Counted from the stretch's first letter, positions 18,674-27,445 are shown. The stretch: DNA of 64,000 bases from Saprospiraceae bacterium (GCA_020631235.1 JAHDHQ010000015.1:1-64000), one strand, 5' to 3'. The notes: generated by a model not told the origin, from the letters alone. Numbers and translations are program-made.

Positions 18674-20851
18674 TCAAGCTAGTTTCATAGGTAAGTCAGT
18701 TAAACGTTTACCAGTTAATCGCCTGATGGCATTTCCAATGGCTGCGGCAATTGGCCCTAATGGTGGCTCTCCTACTGGCAAAGGATCATCTACACCTTGG
18801 ATTAGATGTACATCTATTTCTTTCGGCGAATGCTTCATCAAAGCCATGTCATAAGTTCCATAATTGATCGGATATAAACGACCATCTTTAATGCCCATTT
18901 TTTCGTGCATTGCTGCACTAATCCCCATAATAATAGAACCTTCACACTGAGCTTTGACCTGATCTGGGTTTACAGCTAAACCACAATCAAAGACACAAGT
19001 CACTTTCTCCACTTTTAATACGTTGTTTATCAGACTTACTTCTGCCACATGAGCACATGGTGCGCCTACATCAATAGAAGCGGCAAAACCCATAGCCCTA
19101 TTCCCTTGAAGCTCATTTTGGTATTGAGATTTTTCAGCAGCCAGTTGGATAACCTTTTTTATACGTGTCTGAGTCTCATCTTCAGCTAGACTATCTAGTC
19201 TTAATTGTATAGGATCTATTTGATGGTTCAATGCCATCTCATCTATAAAACTTTCGATGGCAAAAGTATTGGCTAATAGCCCCAAACTTCGCCAAAAACT
19301 AGTCGCAAATGGCAAGGTTTTATGCCACTGAACTGCTCTACGATTTTTAATATTTCCATACATCACATTAGCCCCTCGCATAGCACCTACATCTGTACCC
19401 AACATCTTAGACATCGCCGGTGGCATTAATAAAGAATTAATGGCAACATCTCCACTGGCATAATGATGCTCTAAATGGCTGAGCCGACCATTCGGGGCCA
19501 TTTTCCCCTTAACAATATGGTGAGTCGGCGGCCTAAACATATCATTTTGAAACTCTTCCTTCCGAGTAAAGCTATATTTTATAGGCCTTCCGACTTCTCT
19601 AGCCATTAAAGCTACTTCTACGGCGTGAGAAGTATCCAACCTCCGTCCAAAACCACCTCCCAAATATTTCGCGACTACATTCACATCTTTGGTTTTAAAA
19701 CCAAGTGCTTTTGCTACAGACTTCTGAGTAGCACCTATACTTTGAGTCGACATAATAATGATTGCTTTACCATTTTCAACTTTAGCCACAGCACCATTAG
19801 GTTCCATTTGTGCATGAGCTCCGATAGGACTGCTAAATTCCATGCTAATGCATGCTTCATCTTCTTTTTCGAGCGCTGAGCCTTCTTTTTGGGTGACCAT
19901 GCGTTTACCTTCTCCAACCTTTAAATAGGCGCGCAAATCTTTTTCGGTCCATATCTTAGGGATATCCCAACTAACGTTGACTTTTCGTCGTGCAGCTAAG
20001 GCTTCACTGAATGTTTCTGCCACTATACCAAGCCATCCATCTCCTTCCACTACCCTTACTACCCCAGGCATTTTTTCGGCCTCCGAATAGTTAACTTCTC
20101 GCATTTTTGATCCTATATGTTCAGGCCTCAGAATAGTAGCATGCAGCATATTTTCCATTTCTGCATCTGTCCCAAATATGGGCGCTCCTACAATTTTATC
20201 TTCCAAATCTACGCGAGCAATGGGCTTTCCTATATGCTTGAATTCACTATTAGACTTTAAGTCGAATTTTTTGGGCAACTTCCAGTCTTTGACTCCTTCC
20301 AAGGCCTTAGCATAACTCAGTGCCCCACCTGTATATTCGATCATTCCATTCCTTAAAATCAATGCGTTTTTTCCAATATTCAATTTATTAGCTGCTTCAT
20401 TTAAAATCATCTGCCTCATCATAGCAGCCATCTCTCTTAATGGTTTGTATAACTGGGCAATAGAAAGACTACCTCCAGTAGTAAATCGATCCAGAATGCC
20501 AGTATTGGTAGCCGCGGCTTGTACAATGATCTGATCTATATGGATATCTAACTCATCAGCAATAATTTGGGCGTAACCTGTAAATATACCTTGCCCCATT
20601 TCGACCTTAGGCGAATGAAAAATAAGGGTGTTTTCCGTAGTAAATTCAAACCATAAGTTCGCTTCAGTGCCCTTGCCGGAATAAGGCAAGACCAAGGATT
20701 CTGAAATACCATAAGCCGATCGACGCAATGGATTGATAAAAACACATGACCCTAAAGCTAATAGACCTATCGAACCTAAACCGCCACGAACAATAAACTT
20801 TCTTCTAGATAGGCGTTTGCCCTTATTTGTTCCATTCATATTATTGCTCAT
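18674..20851 (-). CDS. Molybdopterin-binding large subunit of an exported aldehyde/isoquinoline-type oxidoreductase (IorB-like)
   Basis: A 725-residue subunit of a xanthine-oxidase-family hydroxylase. The N-terminus carries a twin-arginine signal (SRRKFI) and a following LGSC lipobox at about Cys36, so it is probably Tat-exported already folded and lipid-anchored. The Moco-binding region follows with GGGFGRR, and the C-terminal catalytic Glu lies in PVGEPPLGPIAAAIGNA. It overlaps the 2Fe-2S subunit gene by 11 nt and is preceded by a diheme cytochrome, the expected electron acceptor. The length fits IorB-type proteins. The substrate (aldehyde or N-heteroaromatic) cannot be told from sequence. 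Confidence 0.88.
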   Translation of the reverse strand: MSNNMNGTNKGKRLSRRKFIVRGGLGSIGLLALGSCVFINPLRRSAYGISESLVLPYSGKGTEANLWFEFTTENTLIFHSPKVEMGQGIFTGYAQIIADELDIHIDQIIVQAAATNTGILDRFTTGGSLSIAQLYKPLREMAAMMRQMILNEAANKLNIGKNALILRNGMIEYTGGALSYAKALEGVKDWKLPKKFDLKSNSEFKHIGKPIARVDLEDKIVGAPIFGTDAEMENMLHATILRPEHIGSKMREVNYSEAEKMPGVVRVVEGDGWLGIVAETFSEALAARRKVNVSWDIPKIWTEKDLRAYLKVGEGKRMVTQKEGSALEKEDEACISMEFSSPIGAHAQMEPNGAVAKVENGKAIIIMSTQSIGATQKSVAKALGFKTKDVNVVAKYLGGGFGRRLDTSHAVEVALMAREVGRPIKYSFTRKEEFQNDMFRPPTHHIVKGKMAPNGRLSHLEHHYASGDVAINSLLMPPAMSKMLGTDVGAMRGANVMYGNIKNRRAVQWHKTLPFATSFWRSLGLLANTFAIESFIDEMALNHQIDPIQLRLDSLAEDETQTRIKKVIQLAAEKSQYQNELQGNRAMGFAASIDVGAPCAHVAEVSLINNVLKVEKVTCVFDCGLAVNPDQVKAQCEGSIIMGISAAMHEKMGIKDGRLYPINYGTYDMALMKHSPKEIDVHLIQGVDDPLPVGEPPLGPIAAAIGNAIRRLTGKRLTDLPMKLA

Positions 20852-21311
20852 CTTTATCCATTAAACTCGCGGCTAAATGTATGGCTTTCCGCATACGGTA
20901 ATAGGTCCCACACCGACAAACATTGATGATATTTTGGTCAATGTCTTCATCCGTCGGATTTGGAATTTTATCCAACATTGCCGCCGTCGCCATGATAAAT
21001 CCAGGTTGACAATATCCACATTGAGGAACCACTTCTTTTTTCCAAGCTTCTTGTACAGGATGCAATAGTTTCCCATCACTTAATCCTTCTATGGTAGTAA
21101 TTTTCTTTTCTGCTACCATTTTTATGGGCATAGAACATGATCGAACAGCCTTGCCATCCACATGGATCGTACATGCTCCACATGCCGCTTTACCGCATCC
21201 AAACTTGGTTCCCTTTAGATGGAGTATATCTCTAATTACCCAAAGTAAAGGTGTATTCCCATCGACATCGACTAGCCTTTCTTCTTTATTAATCTTAAAA
21301 GATATTTTCAT
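20841..21311 (-). CDS. 2Fe-2S small subunit of the molybdenum hydroxylase (IorA-like)
   Basis: A 156-residue electron-transfer subunit. The plant-type 2Fe-2S motif (FGCGKAACGACTIHV, then a Cys in RSC) is followed by the family's second cluster domain (QCGYCQPGFIM and NVCRCGTYYR). It carries electrons from Moco to the outside acceptor. It has no signal peptide of its own, so it would be exported by riding with the Tat-bearing large subunit. Its end overlaps the large-subunit start by 11 nt, and it begins 14 nt after the cytochrome stop. Confidence 0.9.
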   Translation of the reverse strand: MKISFKINKEERLVDVDGNTPLLWVIRDILHLKGTKFGCGKAACGACTIHVDGKAVRSCSMPIKMVAEKKITTIEGLSDGKLLHPVQEAWKKEVVPQCGYCQPGFIMATAAMLDKIPNPTDEDIDQNIINVCRCGTYYRMRKAIHLAASLMDKDEQ

Positions 21312-21325
21312 AACACCTTATGCTT

Positions 21326-21940
21326 TTATTTATCTGGAATAATAGCACCATCTGCTATCCACTGCTTTACCGCTTCTATAAAATCCTCTTTGGAAACAGG
21401 CGGTTTTTCTCGCTCTATCCCCTCTGCATCCACACCAGGATCCCATGCCCATAATACTAATTCGTGTTCCGTCAAGTGTTTTTCTATTTCTTTGGGCGAA
21501 CGGCCACCATTTCTGGCCGGATCCATCATTTGTTGAGCAATCTCGACCCTAGATTTACCTTCCCAAGCCATGGACCTTGGGGCCAATGCCCAATGGGGAG
21601 CTCCAGGCACACCTGAAAATATATTGTTCTCTGTACTGTGACACGTTTCGCAAGTATATCCTGCTAAACCATGATCATTAGGTCCACGTTCTATGTCAAA
21701 ATGATGCAGATGACTATCTTCTCCTTGTAGGGGAATATCTCCATCTGGGTGACAGTTTACACAACGTTTATGTAATAAAACAGCCATCATTTTATCAAAT
21801 GGTTTATCACTAATAATTACTTCCACTTCTTCTTTATTTCGAGCTTTATTTTGTCCAATGTTGTTTGAAGACTGAACGGCCTGACTCATAGTTAAAATCA
21901 AAGCAAGAATAGCAAAACCAATAATTGTATGCTTCATCAT
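21326..21940 (-). CDS. Periplasmic diheme cytochrome c of the molybdenum hydroxylase operon
   Basis: A 204-residue protein with a signal peptide (about 1-24) and two CxxCH haem motifs: CVNCH about residue 60 and CETCH about residue 98. It is the first gene of the operon with the 2Fe-2S and Mo subunits and XdhC. Similar proteins beside IorAB genes are sometimes annotated as an isoquinoline 1-oxidoreductase subunit. The likely role is to accept electrons from the 2Fe-2S subunit and pass them to the respiratory chain. No Bacteroidota consensus promoter is evident in the 60 nt upstream. Confidence 0.8.
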   Translation of the reverse strand: MMKHTIIGFAILALILTMSQAVQSSNNIGQNKARNKEEVEVIISDKPFDKMMAVLLHKRCVNCHPDGDIPLQGEDSHLHHFDIERGPNDHGLAGYTCETCHSTENNIFSGVPGAPHWALAPRSMAWEGKSRVEIAQQMMDPARNGGRSPKEIEKHLTEHELVLWAWDPGVDAEGIEREKPPVSKEDFIEAVKQWIADGAIIPDK

Positions 21941-22000
21941 CCTAATTATTTTTCTAATTTAACCACTTCTATGAATTTAATATAACTAAGCCCTTAAAGA

Positions 22001-22960
22001 ATGACCATTAGTCATAAAATGATTTCAAAATACTTCTCGGTATTTGGATATGGTTTAATCGGATTTTTTAGTCTAATGACTCTGCGACTTGATGCACAAG
22101 ATGCAGAACCTATTCCTATCAGTCAGGTAGTGGAAAAATTATCGGTTCTTCGCTCAAACCTGTTAGAAAAAGACGAAAACACATTATCCTTATTAAAGGC
22201 GATATTTTCATATTGGATGGATCTAGATCCTGACATAGAGAAGACAGACCAATCTCTAACGGAGATATCTCACGCTATACGTTATTATGAATACGATTAC
22301 AAATTATTAAAAACTCATATAAAATATTCTCTTGACACAAGCTCATTACTGGTAAAGCAATTTGACAAACAGCAGTATAATTTAATTAAGGAAAATGGCT
22401 TGCTTACTTTTTTAATGTATAATCAAATTATAGAGCCTGTTTATCCTTTCATCATAAACCTAGACCGCCTTGAGAAAGAAATGGGTTTTTATGATTTACG
22501 ACACGGAGATAAACTATTTGAAATTGGAGCAGGGGATGGCTTTTTAACATGTATTTTATCCATGTATGACGCGGATCTAACTATTTACTCAAATGAGATT
22601 AAGCAATTTTTACTCGAATATGCCGAGCTAAATTATAATGAAATAAAAGAATATGTTCATTTAAATGAGATCGTCCAAATTAAAGGATCAAAGTCCAATC
22701 CCAATATTCCAGAAATAGTGGATAAAGTCATTATTCGAAATTCATTTCACCATTTTTCTCAGAAAAAGAAAATGCTCAAAAATATTCATAAGGCACTTGC
22801 TTCTAATGGTGAACTCATTCTACTCGAAATAATGAATGGAGATTGTGAATTGCTAATGACAAAGGAAGAAATACTAAATGAAATCCAGCAAGCAGGTTTT
22901 AATTTAGTGGATGAGGAAATAATACTTAATGGTATCTTGTTGAAGTTTATAAAGACATGA
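22001..22960 (+). CDS. Class I SAM-dependent methyltransferase with N-terminal export/anchor signal
   Basis: A 319-residue protein. The C-terminal half is a Rossmann methyltransferase: motif I LFEIGAGDGF (about 166-175), the acidic loop after it, and a late IIRNSFHHF segment. Residues about 14-31 form a hydrophobic stretch followed by DAQDAEP, which looks like a cleavable signal peptide. That is odd, because S-adenosylmethionine is cytoplasmic; it may instead be a signal anchor, or the real start may be internal. A helical domain of about 120 residues lies between. It is transcribed away from the cytochrome operon. The substrate is unknown. Confidence 0.7.
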   Translation: MTISHKMISKYFSVFGYGLIGFFSLMTLRLDAQDAEPIPISQVVEKLSVLRSNLLEKDENTLSLLKAIFSYWMDLDPDIEKTDQSLTEISHAIRYYEYDYKLLKTHIKYSLDTSSLLVKQFDKQQYNLIKENGLLTFLMYNQIIEPVYPFIINLDRLEKEMGFYDLRHGDKLFEIGAGDGFLTCILSMYDADLTIYSNEIKQFLLEYAELNYNEIKEYVHLNEIVQIKGSKSNPNIPEIVDKVIIRNSFHHFSQKKKMLKNIHKALASNGELILLEIMNGDCELLMTKEEILNEIQQAGFNLVDEEIILNGILLKFIKT

Positions 22961-23032
22961 TTACATTAAAAAGACAAAGCATTTAAAAACATCTCCTATT
23001 GGGTTTTTATCGAAATAAGAAAGGAGTAAAAC

Positions 23033-23059
23033 AAAAAAGCCCACCAACAAGATGAGCTT
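23033..23059 (-). terminator. Rho-independent terminator after ilvE
   Basis: On the minus strand a 9-bp stem with two G-T pairs (23051-23059 with 23037-23045), a 5-nt loop, and a following T6 tract lies about 28 nt after the ilvE stop. Confidence 0.65.
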
Positions 23060-23086
23060 TTATGTTCTTTATTTTTTTGATCATAT

Positions 23087-24166
23087 TTAAACAGTCACTA
23101 AACTTGGAGCGATCTTTTGTACCCAATTAAAACGATCTTCTATTCTTCCACTTCGAATACCATTAATTTCAGCCTTTAGCATGGGCCCTACTGAATAGTT
23201 TTCATAATCTAAATGATAATCTTTTCCTCTATAACCAATCTTGCTAACCGTAGAAATTACCGCTGCAGTTCCAGCGCCAAACACTTCTTTTAATGACCCA
23301 TTTTCATGTGCATTTACAACCTCATCAATAGAAATCAATCTTTCTTCGACTAACAATCCTTTCTCTTTAGCAATTTGTATAATAGAATCTCTTGTAATCC
23401 CCTTCAAGATGGTTCCATCTGTAATCGGTGTAATTAACCTATCGCCGATGACAAAGAAAATATTCATCGTCCCCACTTCTTGAATGTATTTTGATTCCCT
23501 TGCATCTAACCACAATACTTGATCGTAACCTTTTTCTTTCGCTAATTTGGCAGGATATAAAGAAGCTGCATAATTTCCAGCTGCTTTCGCCTCTCCTACA
23601 CCACCATAGGCTGCTCTGATAAAATGCTCTTCAGCTAATAGACTGACTGGTTTAGGATAATACGGACCAACAGGCATGGTGAAAATGATAAATTTGTAGT
23701 TAGTCGATGGGCGTACACCTATAAATTCGTCTGTTGCAAAAAGCAAGGGTCTAATGTACAATGCACTTCCTTCAGCAGGTGGTATCCATGCGGACTCCAA
23801 ACTTACCATCATCTCTACTGCCTTTAAAAACAGGTCCTCAGGTACCTCCTCCATACACATTCTAGCCGCCGAGGCATTAATTCTTTTTGCATGCATTTCA
23901 GGTCTAAAAAGCGCTGGTGTGCCATCTTCGAGCTTCGTAGCTTTCATACCTTCAAAAATAGACTGACCATAATGCCAGGCTAAATTGCCAGGATGGATGC
24001 TTAGATGCTCCAAGGGTTTTATTTCCGCATTCTTCCATTCTTTTCCATCAAAATCCACAGTAAACATATGGTCCGAGAAGACCTTACCAAAAGGAATGTT
24101 ACTAAAATCTACAGTTGATAAAGAAGATTGACTAGTTTTAGTAACTTTGATAGGATGGTTTGTCAT
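23087..24166 (-). CDS. ilvE: Branched-chain amino acid aminotransferase
   Basis: A 359-residue class IV PLP enzyme that moves amino groups between leucine, isoleucine or valine and 2-oxoglutarate. It shows the N-terminal VDFSNIPFGKVFSDHMF block, GNLAWHYGQSIFEGMKA, the PLP-lysine region EAKAAGNYAAS, and a late GAGTAAVIS phosphate-binding segment. The frame is open up to 24214, but a good promoter sits at 24184-24214 with a start point near 24177, downstream of that longer start. ATG at 24166 is therefore preferred, which also gives the usual family length. Confidence 0.92.
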   Translation of the reverse strand: MTNHPIKVTKTSQSSLSTVDFSNIPFGKVFSDHMFTVDFDGKEWKNAEIKPLEHLSIHPGNLAWHYGQSIFEGMKATKLEDGTPALFRPEMHAKRINASAARMCMEEVPEDLFLKAVEMMVSLESAWIPPAEGSALYIRPLLFATDEFIGVRPSTNYKFIIFTMPVGPYYPKPVSLLAEEHFIRAAYGGVGEAKAAGNYAASLYPAKLAKEKGYDQVLWLDARESKYIQEVGTMNIFFVIGDRLITPITDGTILKGITRDSIIQIAKEKGLLVEERLISIDEVVNAHENGSLKEVFGAGTAAVISTVSKIGYRGKDYHLDYENYSVGPMLKAEINGIRSGRIEDRFNWVQKIAPSLVTV

Positions 24167-24183
24167 AGATACAGGTTTGGTTG

Positions 24184-24214
24184 CAAAAATAGTTAAATAT
24201 TTGCTCATCAACAA
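24184..24214 (-). promoter_or_regulatory. Bacteroidota-type promoter of ilvE
   Basis: On the minus strand a -7 box TATTTTTG (24184-24191) matches TAnnTTTG, with TTG at 24212-24214 as the -33 element, 20 nt apart. This spacing is near ideal. The predicted start leaves a leader of about 11 nt before the ATG at 24166 and rules out the longer reading frame start. Confidence 0.6.
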
Positions 24215-24276
24215 GTTTTCAAAGCATATACAATCATATATTACAATAATCTTTAATTTGCAAAATTATATTTTGT

Positions 24277-24717
24277 ATGAAGCCAGAGTTCTTGGACGAA
24301 AATTTCTTAGATTTTGAATGGATAAATGTACCTGAGGTTAAATTTATTGACACCCAAATCACCGAAAAAACAAAAGCCCTCATCATCATAAAGGATAGTG
24401 ATCTAACATCAAATGCAAAGATTTTGTTGTCTAAGATTCTACAATCTATTGGTATAGATCTAGCTAATGAAGCAGCCTTGGTATTGTTAGGTGCTGATGA
24501 TCGTTTACAAACTAGTCAGTTTACGCACAAAAAAGAATCACTACTCTGTCTTGTAATGGGTGTGGACAAAAGCCAAATGTCTATGCAAATAGAGTATAAA
24601 ATAAACCAAGCTTTTACTTTAAGTAAAATCAAATACTTGTTTACTTACGATTTAAAATCCTTAGAAAATAGTGTAGAATACAAAAAAGAACTTTGGGCAG
24701 CACTCAAAGCTTTGTAA
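24277..24717 (+). CDS. Small conserved-looking protein, possibly DNA polymerase III psi-like
   Basis: A 146-residue soluble protein. An alternating alpha/beta pattern (ALIIIKDSDLTSNAKILLSKILQSIGI, then ALVLLGA, then LLCLVMG) suggests a small Rossmann-like domain. The C-terminus (a short Leu-x-x-Leu stretch then KKELWAALKAL) resembles the end of the clamp-loader psi subunit HolD, where a similar L...ALW-x-x-L pattern closes the protein. This match is from memory of the family and is weak. It stands between ilvE and a lipoprotein and gives no context help. If not psi-like, its function is unknown. Confidence 0.55.
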   Translation: MKPEFLDENFLDFEWINVPEVKFIDTQITEKTKALIIIKDSDLTSNAKILLSKILQSIGIDLANEAALVLLGADDRLQTSQFTHKKESLLCLVMGVDKSQMSMQIEYKINQAFTLSKIKYLFTYDLKSLENSVEYKKELWAALKAL

Positions 24718-24722
24718 AAATA

Positions 24723-25169
24723 TTAAGAAGAATGATCCGTTACAATCCTCCACTCATCATCAATATATTTCCATAAAAGTGTGTAATGTCCACTTAAAGT
24801 ATCTTTAGTCCTAAACAAAGTCCATTTCCCTAAAACATGATAAGCTTTTGAACTTATCTTTTCTTTTCTCAGCACATTAAAGGATAAACTTCCCATAGCA
24901 TCGACATCTGGATAAGACCTCTTATAATTAGCGAGTACTTGATGATAGCCATTGGTTAGACCTTTACTACCCACAAAGGTTAAAGAATCATTTTCCCAAT
25001 AACCATTCATAAAGCCTTCTATATTACCTGTATTCCAAGCATTTTCTTGTGCAGCCATGATTCGGTCGATGGCTGATGAACCATCAGGAATGGTTTCTAA
25101 GGGTTTATTTGTGCACGAAAAAAACAAAAAACAAACAAACCATAAGACAAACGTGTTTATACTCTTCAT
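24723..25169 (-). CDS. Lipoprotein with SnoaL/DUF4440-type NTF2-like domain
   Basis: A 148-residue protein. The N-terminal signal ends in an FFSC lipobox (about Cys19). The mature part has the cone-shaped fold pattern of the NTF2-like superfamily: a first helix IDRIMAAQENAWNTGNIEGFMNGYW, strands with LTFVGSKGLTNGYHQV, and a closing strand pair DEWRIVTDHSS. This matches DUF4440/SnoaL-type proteins, which may bind small ligands or have lost activity. Divergent to rdgB with a 24-nt gap, and 5 nt from the convergent gene at 24717. Confidence 0.72.
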   Translation of the reverse strand: MKSINTFVLWFVCFLFFSCTNKPLETIPDGSSAIDRIMAAQENAWNTGNIEGFMNGYWENDSLTFVGSKGLTNGYHQVLANYKRSYPDVDAMGSLSFNVLRKEKISSKAYHVLGKWTLFRTKDTLSGHYTLLWKYIDDEWRIVTDHSS

Positions 25170-25193
25170 TAAACTAATTTACTAATTTCGATT

Positions 25194-25790
25194 ATGCTAA
25201 AAGAGAAAGAAATAGTTTTTGCCACCGGAAATGCCCATAAAGTAGCTGAAGTGGATCTCATATTTCAAATGCCCAACATTAAAATATTGAGCTTAAAAGA
25301 TATTCAGTTCACAGATGAAATAGTAGAAGATGGTTTGAGCTTTCGAGAAAATGCATTGCTCAAAGTCAAAGCCCTCGCTAAAAAAGGCTATACTAACATT
25401 ATTGGTGAAGATTCGGGTTTAGAAGTGGAAGCTCTAGGAGGAGAACCAGGTATTTATTCTGCTAGGTACTCAGGTGAACCTGTGGATCACGACCGTAACA
25501 TTCGTAAGCTATTGGCTAATTTGGAGGGAGTAGAAAATCGCAAAGCTCGTTTTGCTTCTATTATTTGCTATCTGGAAAATGGAATAATCAGCTATTTTGA
25601 AGGTTACATAAATGGTGAAATAACAACAGATGCATCTGGAAGAAAAGGATTTGGCTATGACCCAGTATTTAAGCCATTAAACTATGAGGTAACTTTTGCA
25701 GAAATGGAGGATAAACTAAAATCCAGCATCAGTCATCGATATAAATCCTTTACTGAATTGGCAAAGTATCTTAGAAGTAAAAATCAATAA
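25194..25790 (+). CDS. rdgB: Non-canonical purine NTP pyrophosphatase (RdgB/HAM1)
   Basis: A 198-residue housekeeping enzyme that hydrolyses dITP, XTP and ITP to the monophosphates and keeps deaminated purines out of DNA and RNA. It shows the family's opening FATGNAHKVAEV, the ENALLKVKA helix, the GEDSGLEVEALGGEPGIYSARYSG block (metal and base recognition), GFGYDPVF, and the closing SHR segment. Length is normal. Its last 20 nt overlap the end of the convergent UbiA gene. Confidence 0.94.
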   Translation: MLKEKEIVFATGNAHKVAEVDLIFQMPNIKILSLKDIQFTDEIVEDGLSFRENALLKVKALAKKGYTNIIGEDSGLEVEALGGEPGIYSARYSGEPVDHDRNIRKLLANLEGVENRKARFASIICYLENGIISYFEGYINGEITTDASGRKGFGYDPVFKPLNYEVTFAEMEDKLKSSISHRYKSFTELAKYLRSKNQ

Positions 25791-26640
25791 TAAACAACAT
25801 ACCGAAACAAACACTGGCTACTCCATTAGTAGTAAAAAAAGCTAGGTTTACCTTGCTCAAATCTTCTGCACTCACCAAAGTGTGCTGAAACATCAGTAGG
25901 ACTACAAATAAAGCCGTTCCTATCAAATACAAAATACCCAGAGTAGATCCAAATTGCAGAAAACATAAGTAAGTCGCAAAAAACAACAAACAAATAACCA
26001 GCAGATGCAATGTTCTAGATAGCCATAATGCCTTGTTGACTCCAAGCCGCTGAGGAATACTATGCAGACCATGTTTACTATCAAAAGATGCATCCTGCAA
26101 AGCATAAATGATATCAAAACCTGCAACCCAAAACAAAACTACAAAGCCATAAAGGACAGGAATCAAGGAAAAACTCGAAGTCACTGCTAAATAAGCACCC
26201 ACCGGGGCAAGAGCTAAACCAAGCCCCAGTACAAAATGGCACAAAAAAGTAAATCGCTTGGTGTAAGAGTATCCTAAGGTTATCAAAATGGCTATAGGAG
26301 CCAATAGGAAACATAAAGTATTAATAAAGTAACAAGCTGTTAAAAAGAGAACGACATTGAACAACACAAACAGCAAGGCCTGCTTTCTACCAATAACTCC
26401 ACTCGGGATTTCCCGAGTTTTTGTACGCTCATTTAGAGCATCAATATCACTATCTAAATATCTATTAAATGCCATGGCCGCACTTCTCAAGGTGACCATA
26501 CAAACCATAACTAAAAAAAGTAGTAATCCATAATCTTCAAATGAAGGACGCATATTAAATCCCAAGACTAAACCTACCAAAGCAAATGGCAAGGCAAAAA
26601 TGGTATGACTAAATTTTACTAGACTTAAATAGGACTTCAT
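25771..26640 (-). CDS. UbiA-family prenyltransferase (quinone biosynthesis type)
   Basis: A 289-residue membrane enzyme with about eight to nine helices. The first Asp-rich motif NRYLDSDIDALNERT-TREIPSG is complete (N-x3-D-x3-D), and a second acid motif lies near DIIYALQD-SFDSKHG. This pattern fits 4-hydroxybenzoate or futalosine-pathway (MqnP-like) prenyltransferases, which attach a polyprenyl chain to an aromatic ring for menaquinone or ubiquinone. Bacteroidota make menaquinone, so an MqnP-type role is more likely, but no other mqn gene is in the window. Overlaps rdgB by 20 nt, convergent. Confidence 0.85.
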   Translation of the reverse strand: MKSYLSLVKFSHTIFALPFALVGLVLGFNMRPSFEDYGLLLFLVMVCMVTLRSAAMAFNRYLDSDIDALNERTKTREIPSGVIGRKQALLFVLFNVVLFLTACYFINTLCFLLAPIAILITLGYSYTKRFTFLCHFVLGLGLALAPVGAYLAVTSSFSLIPVLYGFVVLFWVAGFDIIYALQDASFDSKHGLHSIPQRLGVNKALWLSRTLHLLVICLLFFATYLCFLQFGSTLGILYLIGTALFVVLLMFQHTLVSAEDLSKVNLAFFTTNGVASVCFGMLFIIDFYF

Positions 26641-26666
26641 AATCGTATACTCCTACAAATAAATAG

Positions 26667-26697
26667 AAAAAGACCCATCTATGTTTATAAATGGGCC
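26667..26697 (-). terminator. Rho-independent terminator after the DUF1573 gene
   Basis: On the minus strand a 7-bp stem with one G-T pair (26691-26697 with 26672-26678) around a 12-nt loop is followed by a T5 tract. It lies about 40 nt after the DUF1573 stop and before the UbiA start. Confidence 0.6.
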
Positions 26698-26735
26698 TCT
26701 TATTTCTTTAGTAAACTTTACTTTACTGAGTCAAA

Positions 26736-27293
26736 TTATTGACCTGGAACAGTAATCGTTCCTGGAGCAGCTGCTGGTTCAGCACCTTCTTCCTTGTTTA
26801 CAGTTCCTTTAATCGTTAAATAAGTATTAACTGGATCTGTATTAGCTGTAATAGTTACACGCTTAGACTGTACGTTTCCACCCACTTTTCCTTTTCCTTT
26901 AGAATCAAATTGTACTTTGATAGAAGAAGACTCTCCTGGAGGAATTGGCTCTTTTGGCCATTGAGGTACAGTACATCCACAAGATCCTTTAGCGTTAGAA
27001 ATGATTAACGGCTCAGTTCCTGTGTTTTTAAATGCATACTCATAAACAACTTTTTCTCCTTCCATAACTTCCCCAAAATCATAGGTTGTATCATCGAATG
27101 CTAATGTAGTCAATGGACCAGCAGGTACTTCAGGTTCTGCTTTAGCCGGAGGAGTGGTAGTAGATGTAGTAGTCGCTGCTGCAGGAACTGCACTTGTATC
27201 TGTAGCTGAAGAGCTATCTGCTCCATCACCTTTACAAGATACCGCTAGCATACCTACTACTAAAAAGAAAGACAATAACTTTAAAAATTTCAT
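26736..27293 (-). CDS. DUF1573 lipoprotein
   Basis: A 185-residue lipoprotein: signal peptide with lipobox AVSC (about Cys20), an Ala/Thr/Pro-rich linker (about 25-60), then one DUF1573 Ig-like domain (about 65-160). The domain shows the typical FDFGEV-EGE-VVYEYAFKNTG opening and the SCGCTVP motif. The function of DUF1573 is not established; it is widespread on Bacteroidota surfaces. ATG at 27293 starts the signal peptide, so I prefer it to 27317. A promoter-like box lies at 27323-27330. Confidence 0.88.
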   Translation of the reverse strand: MKFLKLLSFFLVVGMLAVSCKGDGADSSSATDTSAVPAAATTTSTTTPPAKAEPEVPAGPLTTLAFDDTTYDFGEVMEGEKVVYEYAFKNTGTEPLIISNAKGSCGCTVPQWPKEPIPPGESSSIKVQFDSKGKGKVGGNVQSKRVTITANTDPVNTYLTIKGTVNKEEGAEPAAAPGTITVPGQ

Positions 27294-27322
27294 AATACGT
27301 AACGATTTAATTAACAATAAGT

Positions 27323-27330
27323 CAAAGATA
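27323..27330 (-). promoter_or_regulatory. -7 box upstream of the DUF1573 gene
   Basis: On the minus strand TATCTTTG matches TAnnTTTG exactly, 30 nt before the chosen ATG. No clear TTG lies at the expected -33 distance. Confidence 0.4.
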
Positions 27331-27445
27331 TATACTTAATCGACTTGTTAAGCATTTTATTCACTTCGTTAACAAGCGGTTAACAAAGAATTTTACTTGT
27401 ATTTAAAGGGCTTCAAGCTAAATAGGCCTTACAGCCTACATCGAT

